Source of the DNA: Gilliamella sp. wkB308
Lineage (GTDB): Bacteria; Pseudomonadota; Gammaproteobacteria; Enterobacterales; Orbaceae
Reading direction: 5' to 3'
Assembly (NCBI RefSeq): GCF_001690185.1
Contig: NZ_LZGN01000038.1
Coordinates: forward strand, 496,001 to 560,000
Length of the DNA: 64,000 nucleotides
Positions 53,819-62,358 of this stretch are shown here, piece by piece. Made by a program: the position numbers and the translations under genes. The notes beneath the pieces are model-generated. The model was not told the origin of the DNA. It made no database searches and saw only the letters and a list, made by a program, of their open reading frames with translations. Each line of letters begins with the position of its first letter. The stretch's first letter is position 1.

Positions 53819-54781
53819 TTACAAAAAACGGGCTAATTGCTCATATACCTTCGTTGCTGAGATAGTTTGCATCTTCTGATCTGGAGAGACAAGACTAAAT
53901 TGATTTTTACCATAACCGCCAATTAATTTAGGATCGGTTTGACCAAATAAAGTAATGTTTGGGCGATCGAGTGCCGCCGTTAAATGACTTAATCCAGTAT
54001 CGACTGAAACCACAGCTTTAGCCCCAGCAAGTTTAGTTGCTACTTGAGAAAGAGACAATTTTGGTAACACTTCGACATGATTAAATCCTTGTGCTAAGCG
54101 TTGAGCGCTTTGCATTTCATGCGCCGTTCCCCAAGGTAATTTAATTTTTAAACCGGTTGGCGCTATCAATTGTATTAATTGACGCCAGGCGTCTTCTGTC
54201 CAGTGTTTTTCATATCTGGTGGTGGCATGTAAAAATATCAAATATTGTCCATGATCAGACGGTAATTCTGATAAAAAATGGCTTGCGATTGCATAGTCAC
54301 CCATGTCACCGGATAGCTCGTACCCAAGGCTTTTTGCAAAGAGTTGTCTTACTCGTTCAATGGCATGCATCGATTTTGGAACAGAATGTTTAACATCATA
54401 AAACCAACTGGCAATCGGTTCTCTTATGCTATGACGATCTAAACCGTGCTTAATGCCTCTTGCTTTACGTGTGATAAAAAAAGCACTTTTTATTAATCCT
54501 TGCGCATCAATAATACAGTCATATTCCCGTTCACGTAATGATTGAATAAATTGGTGACGCTCTTGACGAATAGATTTACCGAACCAGTTTTTACGCCAGC
54601 GCCGAATAGCCACAGGGATCACTTTATCTACCGCAAAATGCCATGTTGGAATTTGCGCAAAATTCTCTTCAACTACCCAATCAAAAGTCATATCAGGTAA
54701 ATGATGGGCAGCATCAGTTAACGCGGGTAAAGTATGAAGTACATCGCCCATTGAAGATGTTTTAACAATAAGTACACGCAT
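53819..54781 (-). CDS. waaC: LPS heptosyltransferase I WaaC (RfaC)
   Basis: A 320-residue GT9 glycosyltransferase. It begins MRVLIVKTSSMGDVLHTLPAL, and shows DFDWVVEE-like TFDWVVEENFAQIP, IIDAQGLIKSAFFITRKARG, GLDRHSIREPIA, the catalytic LPWGTAHEMQSAQRL and AVVSVDTGLSHLTAALDRPNITLFGQTDP. It adds the first L-glycero-D-manno-heptose to Kdo2-lipid A at the inner membrane. It starts 2 bp after waaF, so the two are co-translated. Confidence 0.96.
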   Translation of the reverse strand: MRVLIVKTSSMGDVLHTLPALTDAAHHLPDMTFDWVVEENFAQIPTWHFAVDKVIPVAIRRWRKNWFGKSIRQERHQFIQSLREREYDCIIDAQGLIKSAFFITRKARGIKHGLDRHSIREPIASWFYDVKHSVPKSMHAIERVRQLFAKSLGYELSGDMGDYAIASHFLSELPSDHGQYLIFLHATTRYEKHWTEDAWRQLIQLIAPTGLKIKLPWGTAHEMQSAQRLAQGFNHVEVLPKLSLSQVATKLAGAKAVVSVDTGLSHLTAALDRPNITLFGQTDPKLIGGYGKNQFSLVSPDQKMQTISATKVYEQLARFL

Positions 54782-54783
54782 AA

Positions 54784-55830
54784 TTAATGACTCTTTTCAC
54801 AACGAGCTATAAGCTTCATTAAAGTTTCAAATACAGTTTCAGGTTTTATATCAATCAAACTTTGATGGTAGCCTTGTTCTGCATCACCTTTACGGACTTT
54901 ATGATACCCTGTTATTAAGCGAATAACTTCAGCTTTATCAGAAAGAGGTGGGGTAAAGTCTGGACTACTTGGGCCATAAAGCGCAACCAAAGGGCGATCC
55001 AAAGCTGCGGCGACATGCATCAATCCCGAATCATTAGTCACAATTGCTTTACAAGCCGCAATTAAGTTAACCGCTTGCTCCAATTTTGTTTTACCGGCAA
55101 GATTAATACACTGATCGCCTTGTGTCATTTGCGCAATAATTTTTTCGCCAACTTGGCGATCATTATCAGAACCAAAAATAACAATTTTGGCATGTTGTTT
55201 TACAAGCATATCACCAAGCGCGGCATAATGATAATCCGGCCAACGTTTTGCAGGACCGAATTCAGCACCAGGACAAAAACCAATTAACGGCAAATTATCA
55301 TTGATCTTAAACGTGGTAAGCGTATCATTGATGTCTGTTTGACTAACTTTAAGTTTAGGCCAAAGTATGGGTTGTGGTATTTGCTCTGCTGTGTGGATCT
55401 GATCCTTAGGGTAGGCAAGGGCAACATAACGTTGAACCATTAATGGAAAGGCTTGTTTATTAAGTTTACGAAGATCGTTAATCAGTCCATAACGCATTTC
55501 ACCTTTCCAACCTGTTCGCTGATGAATTCTGGCAAAAAAAGGGATTAAAGCTGATTTAAACGAATTAGGTAAAATAATCGCTTGGTCGTAATGATTATGA
55601 CGGAGTGATTTGCCGAGTCGATAACGTTGGGTTAAACCAAATTTACCATGACCAATTGGCATTTCAATAGCTTGATTCACTTCTGGCATTTTATTCAATA
55701 GTGCTTGGCACCATGCTGGTGCCATAACATCAATTTCAATATTAGAATGAAGTTGTTTTAACGTTCGATATAAACTTTGCGACATCATCATATCGCCAAC
55801 CCATGAAGGACCAATAATTAGTGTTTTCAT
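54784..55830 (-). CDS. waaF: LPS heptosyltransferase II WaaF (RfaF)
   Basis: A 348-residue GT9 enzyme. It begins MKTLIIGPSWVGDMMMSQSLY and carries AIILPNSFKSALIPFFA, GWKGEMRYGLINDLR, FCPGAEFGPAKRWPDYHYA, NLAGKTKLEQAVNLIAACKAIVTNDSGLMHVAAALDRPLVALYGPSSP, all characteristic of WaaF. It adds the second heptose of the LPS inner core. The ribosome-binding AAGGAC lies inside the end of the preceding 86-codon ORF, whose stop is directly before the waaF ATG. waaC follows 2 bp downstream. Confidence 0.96.
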   Translation of the reverse strand: MKTLIIGPSWVGDMMMSQSLYRTLKQLHSNIEIDVMAPAWCQALLNKMPEVNQAIEMPIGHGKFGLTQRYRLGKSLRHNHYDQAIILPNSFKSALIPFFARIHQRTGWKGEMRYGLINDLRKLNKQAFPLMVQRYVALAYPKDQIHTAEQIPQPILWPKLKVSQTDINDTLTTFKINDNLPLIGFCPGAEFGPAKRWPDYHYAALGDMLVKQHAKIVIFGSDNDRQVGEKIIAQMTQGDQCINLAGKTKLEQAVNLIAACKAIVTNDSGLMHVAAALDRPLVALYGPSSPDFTPPLSDKAEVIRLITGYHKVRKGDAEQGYHQSLIDIKPETVFETLMKLIARCEKSH

Positions 55831-56091
55831 TTAATGTCCTTTTATAATCGTTGAAGAACAAACATTGTGATGAAATATTGCGTTAATGTCTAACTGCTGA
55901 TCGGCAACGATAGCTGTAATAAAGTCATCTTTATCCATAAAATCAGCCCTATTTAAATCAAGTAAATTGGCAAATTTTGTCTCATCAGTTAAATTATCAA
56001 CGTTTAGAACATCTTTAATTTTTTGATTATTCATACTATTAACAATATTACTTTCGATAGAGACAATACCATCAGTTATGATGATTACCAT
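55831..56091 (-). CDS. Hypothetical 86-residue protein coupled to waaF
   Basis: An ORF with AAGGA 6 bp before its ATG and its stop directly against the waaF start, so it is probably the first gene of the waaF-waaC operon. The product is acidic in its second half (DLNRADFMDKDDFITAIVAD), with a hydrophobic start (MVIIITDGIVS) that is too short and charged for a signal peptide. I do not recognise the family. It could be a truncated relic or a leader peptide-like ORF. Confidence 0.5.
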   Translation of the reverse strand: MVIIITDGIVSIESNIVNSMNNQKIKDVLNVDNLTDETKFANLLDLNRADFMDKDDFITAIVADQQLDINAIFHHNVCSSTIIKGH

Positions 56092-56198
56092 TATTTTCCT
56101 TAATTAATTAAATTACGCTGTTTATCATACCGAGTTAAGCCAATATTTTCGAGTGAAGTTTAACTATTTCAAGCTTAGTATCAGTATGATGAAAAGTG

Positions 56199-56969
56199 TT
56201 AACCATTTTTTGCAGTAACTAAAATGTATCGAGCAAGACTTAGATACGGTTCTGCTTGGCAGTACTGCTTTTCAAGTGCCAATAACTGATCAAAATGACT
56301 ATTTATTTTTTCTTTATTATTCATGTAATCATGAAATAGACGAATTCCCGTTTTTTTAATAATATGAAAATCTAGCGTGGTTAACCATTGATAGACATCA
56401 TCTGGTATTCGAGGGAAATCGGGTGATAATGTTTTTTTCTTACGTTTTGCAAGCCCTGATTGGGTATAACCAAAATTACCAAGTGTCACCGTTTTAAAAA
56501 GAAGTGCATGATAATTATAGAACATCAAGGATAAATAACCTTCGGGTTTGAGGTGTTTTTTTAATGATTTAAGAACACTGATCGGATCGGCAACCCACTC
56601 TAATACTGCATGACAAATCACCATATCATATTGTTCATTAATGATATGATCAATATCTTGAATAGCACAACAATGACAATTAATATTTAACTTTTCTGCT
56701 TGGGCATTTTTTTGTGCCAGTGCTAGCATTTGCATAGAAATATCACATAATGTGACATGATGTCCTAATTTTGCCAATCGACAAGCCATTTGTCCTTGTC
56801 CACCACCTGCATCAAGAATTTTCAACGGTTTGGTTGTTGGAAATGTGGCTAATATATTTTCTAATTCTTGCCAGACAATGGCTTCACGAATTTTTCCTTT
56901 ACTTGTGCCATAAATATTTTGTGCAAACTTATGACTGATATCATCAAAATTACGGTCTTGCATATTCAT
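56199..56969 (-). CDS. cmoM: tRNA 5-carboxymethoxyuridine methyltransferase CmoM (SmtA)
   Basis: A 256-residue class-I SAM methyltransferase that makes mcmo5U at wobble position 34. It has QDRNFDDISHKFAQNIYGTSKG at the N-terminus, the SAM motif ILDAGGGQGQMACRLAKLG, CHAVLEWVADPISVL, YLSLMFYNYHALLF, KKKTLSPDFPRIPDDVY and TGIRLFHDYM, which match E. coli CmoM. It begins 3 bp after plsC. The start may be the second ATG (56963), which aligns with MQDRNFDD in E. coli. Confidence 0.95.
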   Translation of the reverse strand: MNMQDRNFDDISHKFAQNIYGTSKGKIREAIVWQELENILATFPTTKPLKILDAGGGQGQMACRLAKLGHHVTLCDISMQMLALAQKNAQAEKLNINCHCCAIQDIDHIINEQYDMVICHAVLEWVADPISVLKSLKKHLKPEGYLSLMFYNYHALLFKTVTLGNFGYTQSGLAKRKKKTLSPDFPRIPDDVYQWLTTLDFHIIKKTGIRLFHDYMNNKEKINSHFDQLLALEKQYCQAEPYLSLARYILVTAKNG

Positions 56970-56972
56970 TAA

Positions 56973-57704
56973 TTATTTTTTACTGTTTAGTTGCTTAACT
57001 TCATTGTTGATTTCAATTAATTTTTCAGTCATTTGTTGATAACATTGTTCCATTAATGTTCTGGCGTCTTCTTTACGTAACGATTTGGTGTCAATAGGAT
57101 CCAACATTTCAACAATCATATGACCGTTATTTAAACGATTTAATTGAATGTTATTGGTATCAGAGACGCAAATAGGCACAATAGGTACGCCTGCCGCAAT
57201 TGCTGCTTTAAATGCACCTGTTTTAAATGGTAATAATCCACGTCCGCGACTTCGTGTTCCTTCAGGAAACATCCAAATCGATATGCCACGTGTTTTAATT
57301 TCTTTAACAACTTGTCCAATGGTATCGTGGGCTTTTGATTTATTATTACGATCAATTAAAATATTACCAGTCAGATAATATAATTGCCCAAAAAAAGGAA
57401 TCCACGCTAAACTTTTTTTTCCGACAGTCACTGTTTTCGGTTGGACAACGTCTGCGGCAACAACCATATCAAAGTTGTTTTGATGATTAGCGATATAAAC
57501 ACAACTACCTATTTTACTAATATCAGGATAGAGACGAGTATCAACTTTAACGCCCAAAATAGGTTTAAAGAAAAAACTAAATAAATGTGCAAATCTGGCT
57601 ACGTTTTTGGGATTCCGAGGATTGAATAGGCAAAATATAACGCCCAGTACACAAACTACAATACCTATCAACACAACTGTAATTAAGCGGAAAAGAAAAA
57701 CCAT
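56973..57704 (-). CDS. plsC: 1-acyl-sn-glycerol-3-phosphate acyltransferase PlsC
   Basis: A 243-residue LPLAT enzyme that makes phosphatidic acid in the inner membrane. It has an N-terminal TM helix (LITVVLIGIVVCVLGVIFCLF), the catalytic NHQNNFD (His74, Asp79), LIDRNNKSKA, the substrate-binding FPEGTRSRGRGLLPFKTGAF and VPIVPICVSDT. The family's usual length is 245. It lies 3 bp upstream of cmoM in one operon and is divergent from the mnmD gene. Confidence 0.96.
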   Translation of the reverse strand: MVFLFRLITVVLIGIVVCVLGVIFCLFNPRNPKNVARFAHLFSFFFKPILGVKVDTRLYPDISKIGSCVYIANHQNNFDMVVAADVVQPKTVTVGKKSLAWIPFFGQLYYLTGNILIDRNNKSKAHDTIGQVVKEIKTRGISIWMFPEGTRSRGRGLLPFKTGAFKAAIAAGVPIVPICVSDTNNIQLNRLNNGHMIVEMLDPIDTKSLRKEDARTLMEQCYQQMTEKLIEINNEVKQLNSKK

Positions 57705-57793
57705 AATTTACCTCATAAATTGATTTAGCGTATTATATACATAAACTGTGTCAATATACAGTTTGATCAACGATAACTGAGTAAAGAGGCGTC

Positions 57794-58522
57794 ATGCAAA
57801 AATCAACAATTATTTGGAACGAAAATCAAGCCCCAGTTTCTGTCTATTTTGATGATATCTATTTCAACACACAAGGTGCAGTTGCTGAAACAAAATATGT
57901 TTTTATTGAAGGCAATCATCTACACCAACGTTTTATCCAACATGATAAAGAGACTTTTATTATTGGTGAAACGGGTTTTGGTTCGGGGCTAAGTTTTCTC
58001 ATAGCCTGGCAAACGTTTTTAGCTTTTAAAAAAGAATATCCCAATCATCAACTCCAGCAACTTAAATTTATCAGTATTGAAAAATATCCGTTATCAGTGA
58101 CAGAAATGAAGATGATGCATCAAACCGCCATAGAAGATGAACGCCAACTTCAAATATTAGCCAAGCAGTTATATGCCTATCTAACGGATAACACCTGTCA
58201 TTTAGACAAGGTCAGTTTGGATGTACTTTATGATGACATTCAATATTTTCCGGAATTTTTGGCTAAACAAAATGGGTTGATTGATGCTTGGTTCTTTGAT
58301 GGATTTTCACCTGCTAAAAATCCTGACATGTGGTCAGAATCCTTGTTTAAAAGCTGTTTTCAATATACGTCACAAAAGGGAACGTTTGCAACTTTTAGTG
58401 CGGCTGGATTTGTTCGGCGAAACTTAATCAATGCTGGATTCAATGTGATAAAACAAAAAGGTTTTGGTTTAAAAAGAGAAATGTTAACCGGCAGTAAAAA
58501 TGAGATAGCCTTAAACAAATAA
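57794..58522 (+). CDS. mnmD: Stand-alone tRNA U34 methyltransferase MnmD (MnmC methyltransferase domain only)
   Basis: A 242-residue protein equal to the N-terminal domain of E. coli MnmC. It has NQAPVSVYFDDIYFNTQGAV, the SAM motif IGETGFGSGLSFLIAW, FISIEKYPLS, DAWFFDGFSPAKNPDMW, and ends FGLKREMLTGSKNEIALNK. This domain methylates nm5U34 to mnm5U34. E. coli MnmC (668 residues) continues into an FAD-dependent oxidase domain, which is absent here: the frame ends at a stop and tamB follows on the other strand. Stand-alone MnmD is known in other bacteria. Confidence 0.92.
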   Translation: MQKSTIIWNENQAPVSVYFDDIYFNTQGAVAETKYVFIEGNHLHQRFIQHDKETFIIGETGFGSGLSFLIAWQTFLAFKKEYPNHQLQQLKFISIEKYPLSVTEMKMMHQTAIEDERQLQILAKQLYAYLTDNTCHLDKVSLDVLYDDIQYFPEFLAKQNGLIDAWFFDGFSPAKNPDMWSESLFKSCFQYTSQKGTFATFSAAGFVRRNLINAGFNVIKQKGFGLKREMLTGSKNEIALNK

Positions 58523-58556
58523 TCGTTAAGGCTAACTCAATTATTCTAATAAGTGA

Positions 58557-61500
58557 TTAGAATTCAAATTGGTAGATAAAATCTAGAGTTTGCGCAAGTC
58601 CAGATGTTGCCTCTAAATAGAGTCTTGGCATCAATCGGTATCGTAAAGTAAATGTCGCCAGTGAATCAAAAATACCTACACCATACTTCAGTTGTAAGTT
58701 AGGCAAAATGTACCCACTAACAACCACTTTAGAGTTATTACCGGCTCCTTGCGTGTCTAAAGAAAGATTTTTTATTCCAAAGACATTACCAATATCACCA
58801 ATATATTTGCCTGTTTTTGCCGTACCGATACCAACGAGTAGGGCGGTCATCATATCATTATCGCTTTGGTCGGTGCTTTCAAGTCCTTGACCTCGTATTA
58901 GATAAGATAATGCTTCTTGCTGGGACATAGCAGGATCTGAAAATATTTCAATTTTGGGCTCTTCCGAAGATCCAGTTACACGAATACCCGCTGTAATACT
59001 ACTGTTATCAATTGAGTCTGGATTACGAATAGCTTCAATATCTAACTTAGCTTGGTCAGTAGGGCCCGAAAAAGTGATAATACCTTTACGGATAACTAAA
59101 TCTTGACCATAAGCGTGAAATCTTCCTGTTGGAATCAAAACTTGCCCATGCAGATCTAAGCCTTTGTTGGTTTGTGCCGCAAGGAGATTGCCTTTAAGTG
59201 ACGCGTTTAACCCAAAAGCATCGACAGTCACATGTTCACCAATGTCAATTTCAATATGGCTACTGATTTTTATGCCAAGTTTCTGTTTTTCGATTACTTG
59301 ATAATTTTTATCTAACATAACTTCGTCAGGCGATACATCAACACTGGATGCTGGTAAAGATTCGACGGTGATCTTACCTTTAGGAATACTAACTTTTCCG
59401 GAAAGAATTATCTCATCTTGCGTCGCATCAATTTGAATATTGGGGATAATACTTAACACAACCATTGGCGGTACGGTAACTTCCATTGCTGCACCTGTGA
59501 CAGAAAGATCCGCTTGCCATTTATTAAATGTATCCCAATTGGCGTGACCGTTAATATCAATATTACCAGACTTGGTGGTTAAAACTCCCTTTAAGGTGGA
59601 GGATTTACCATTGAAATTAAGATCTACCTTTGCTGATTTCAAATCAATTGGTAATTGACTGGATTTTATTTCACTGTGTTTTAAATCAATATTACCTGTT
59701 AAATAAGGATCCATTAACGACCCGGAAAAATTAACGTTGCCATTTATCGAGCCTTTAGCAAAATCATCTTTATCTAATAAGGGATTGATTATCGCTAAGG
59801 CAAGATGATCAATGTTTAATTTTCCATTTAATTTTTTTTGTTGAGTGGGATCGATAATAGTTACATTACCGCTTATTTTACCTAATTGTTTTAAGCTAAA
59901 TAACCAATCAAATTTTGCTTGTTGTTGATTAAATTCAGCATTGATAGTAAATATTTCAAATGGAATAGATAATGATTGTGATGTGACCATCTGTTGAATA
60001 TAGACTTCATTTCCTTTGATATTAGCCTTGATACTCGGCATTTCACTATTTGCATTGAATTTTATATAAGCTTTACCATTAATCAAGCCAGCTAATTTTG
60101 TTTCACCGTCGTTTGGAATAGGGAGTTTTGCCAGATCAATATCTTTTAAAGTGATACTTGTATTACTATTAGCTGTTGGAGATAGTGCTTGATCTAAACA
60201 AATACTTGAACCTTGGTTAGACCAACAATGAGCGCCTATAGTGGGCACTTGATGAGTAACATCATAAGATAAAGGTAAGGTTTTAACCAATTGCCAATGA
60301 TTTTTATCACCTAAATTTAATAAAGCGTGGGATAAATTCCCCGTCCATTTTGTTCGATCAGGATCTAATCTTCCATTAAGCGATGTTGTAAATGAGGCGG
60401 GTGTTCCTGTAAGATTGATATCTAAAACATGATGACTTTCGTTACCTTTAAGCTCAATATTGGCATTTTTTATGCTTTGATTTGGAAGTTCTATATCGTG
60501 TGCTAGGAGTTTTAAATATCCACTGATTTGTTTGTTATATTCAATTTTTCCAGAAAGTTGGGCTGAGGATATTGACATATTCATCAAACTTAATTGGTGA
60601 ATATTGATATCTGTATCCACGTTTGGTTCATTAAAACTGCCATTCATTTTCAATGTGCCTACAATTGAACCTTGTAAGTCATCAGCCAATAATGATAAAG
60701 ATGATAAATCTAACTTAGCGTTTAAATTTCCTTTATCTGAAGCACCATTGATATTGATATGATTTTTTCCCCAATCTAGAACAAAATTATTCGCACTGAT
60801 TGATTGATGAGAATTAATGTGCATACTGCCATTAGTTGTAAAATCAGCGTGATTAATATTACCCTTTAATTGAATTTCGGGAAGATTCAATTGCCATTTA
60901 TCACCTTCTAACTGACCATCGGTTTTAAGTTGACCATTTAACCGTATAGGAAAATTTGGTAAATCTTTGCTGGTATCAACATCAGTTAAGTTTACTTTTG
61001 CATCCCAGTGTAAAGCTTTTTGCCAGTCAAGATTACCTGAAACATTGATTTCACCTTGAGGTAATTTCAATATTCCATGATCGAATATGGCTGATTGATT
61101 AGTTCCTTTGCCTATAACATCAAAAGATGTATCGGGTAGATCGTCTCCTTTAATTTTGCCTTTAGCGGTTAAGTCATACTGTTGAACGTTACCACCAATT
61201 GAGAAATTAAAATTATCAAGCTGGTATTGGGCTTGTCCTTCAATTGGCCATTGAAGGTGTTTACCCTTTAAGTCGGTCATCACAGGTAAATATTTTTCAA
61301 TAAAAATGATTTTTGCATTAATTTTGGCTGAATTCAGTCCTTCAAGTACCGTGTTTGTTGTCAATTCACCCAATAATTTACCTGAAAATTGGCTATGCAG
61401 TTGATTGCTCGCTGTTTTTAATTGAATAAATGCCAAAACAGGCCAATCATCCCCTAATGTAATCTCTCCCGAAACAAATGCATGTCCATTAGCATAAGGA

Positions 61501-62357
61501 GTTGTCGCATCCGTATTCACCTGTTGAACGATAATATGATTATTGATGATATTGGTTTGAATAGTCACATTGTTAAATCGATAATCTTCTCCGCCAATAT
61601 GTAAAAGCCAATTGTTACCCGTTAAGCGTCCGACATTGATATCGAGAGGAATAGTAACTTGGGGTAATGATTCGATTAACGGCTGATTGAATAATTGATT
61701 TATCTTTTCATTAACAGGCAAATCATTCTGAACTGAATCTGTTGTTGATTTTACTTGTGGGTGATCAGCAAAAATAGCACTTAAATCCTGTGCTTCAGCA
61801 GGAAATACATAAATCTTTTCGTTTACCCAAGTCGCCCTGCCCGTAAAATCAGACAGACCAAATTGCATATCATCAATATCAACTTTTACATCTGATACAT
61901 GTGCCGTTTTCAGCTCGATTGGTAATGGGGTTTTCAAAATAACCCGTTTATCAGGTATTGGCTTATTGGAGTCGGTAATAATCTGATCGGTGTTCAGTTT
62001 TACTTTAATACCCTTTGATTCAAACTGTTCGATACAAATTTTAGTTTCAAGCAAACATAAACCAGATAATTTTAACGATGCATTATCAACCTGAACATCA
62101 ATACCCGGTAGTTGCAATGAAAGACCATGCACCTGTAAATTGCTTAATGTCCCTTCTACTTTTTCAATTTTCAATTCGGGTAGGGCTTTATCTAGGACAT
62201 AAGTGGTCAGCTTAACCCCTAAACTGGTATAAAGTAGTAAGATAATAAACACGACCAAAAAAACGAAAATAGATAATACAACCATACTACGCTTTTTCCA
62301 TTTTCGTATTCGTTTAATTTTTTTTATTTTTTTCTCTCTAATGGGATTTTTAGCCAT
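58557..62357 (-). CDS. tamB: Translocation and assembly module subunit TamB
   Basis: A 1266-residue protein (E. coli 1259). A basic cytosolic start (MAKNPIREKKIKKIKRIRKW) is followed by a signal-anchor helix (SMVVLSIFVFLVVFIILLLY), a very long periplasmic beta-rich region of repeated AsmA/TamB-type strands, and a C-terminal DUF490 domain ending GLAQTLDFIYQFEF. Blocks such as GQVLIPTGRFHAYGQDLVIRKG, RNPDSIDNSSITAGIRVTGSS and SYLIRGQGL match TamB. It bridges the periplasm, works with TamA in outer-membrane protein insertion, and is linked to phospholipid transport. It starts 1 bp after tamA. Confidence 0.96.
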   Translation of the reverse strand: MAKNPIREKKIKKIKRIRKWKKRSMVVLSIFVFLVVFIILLLYTSLGVKLTTYVLDKALPELKIEKVEGTLSNLQVHGLSLQLPGIDVQVDNASLKLSGLCLLETKICIEQFESKGIKVKLNTDQIITDSNKPIPDKRVILKTPLPIELKTAHVSDVKVDIDDMQFGLSDFTGRATWVNEKIYVFPAEAQDLSAIFADHPQVKSTTDSVQNDLPVNEKINQLFNQPLIESLPQVTIPLDINVGRLTGNNWLLHIGGEDYRFNNVTIQTNIINNHIIVQQVNTDATTPYANGHAFVSGEITLGDDWPVLAFIQLKTASNQLHSQFSGKLLGELTTNTVLEGLNSAKINAKIIFIEKYLPVMTDLKGKHLQWPIEGQAQYQLDNFNFSIGGNVQQYDLTAKGKIKGDDLPDTSFDVIGKGTNQSAIFDHGILKLPQGEINVSGNLDWQKALHWDAKVNLTDVDTSKDLPNFPIRLNGQLKTDGQLEGDKWQLNLPEIQLKGNINHADFTTNGSMHINSHQSISANNFVLDWGKNHININGASDKGNLNAKLDLSSLSLLADDLQGSIVGTLKMNGSFNEPNVDTDINIHQLSLMNMSISSAQLSGKIEYNKQISGYLKLLAHDIELPNQSIKNANIELKGNESHHVLDINLTGTPASFTTSLNGRLDPDRTKWTGNLSHALLNLGDKNHWQLVKTLPLSYDVTHQVPTIGAHCWSNQGSSICLDQALSPTANSNTSITLKDIDLAKLPIPNDGETKLAGLINGKAYIKFNANSEMPSIKANIKGNEVYIQQMVTSQSLSIPFEIFTINAEFNQQQAKFDWLFSLKQLGKISGNVTIIDPTQQKKLNGKLNIDHLALAIINPLLDKDDFAKGSINGNVNFSGSLMDPYLTGNIDLKHSEIKSSQLPIDLKSAKVDLNFNGKSSTLKGVLTTKSGNIDINGHANWDTFNKWQADLSVTGAAMEVTVPPMVVLSIIPNIQIDATQDEIILSGKVSIPKGKITVESLPASSVDVSPDEVMLDKNYQVIEKQKLGIKISSHIEIDIGEHVTVDAFGLNASLKGNLLAAQTNKGLDLHGQVLIPTGRFHAYGQDLVIRKGIITFSGPTDQAKLDIEAIRNPDSIDNSSITAGIRVTGSSEEPKIEIFSDPAMSQQEALSYLIRGQGLESTDQSDNDMMTALLVGIGTAKTGKYIGDIGNVFGIKNLSLDTQGAGNNSKVVVSGYILPNLQLKYGVGIFDSLATFTLRYRLMPRLYLEATSGLAQTLDFIYQFEF

Positions 62358-62358
62358 A

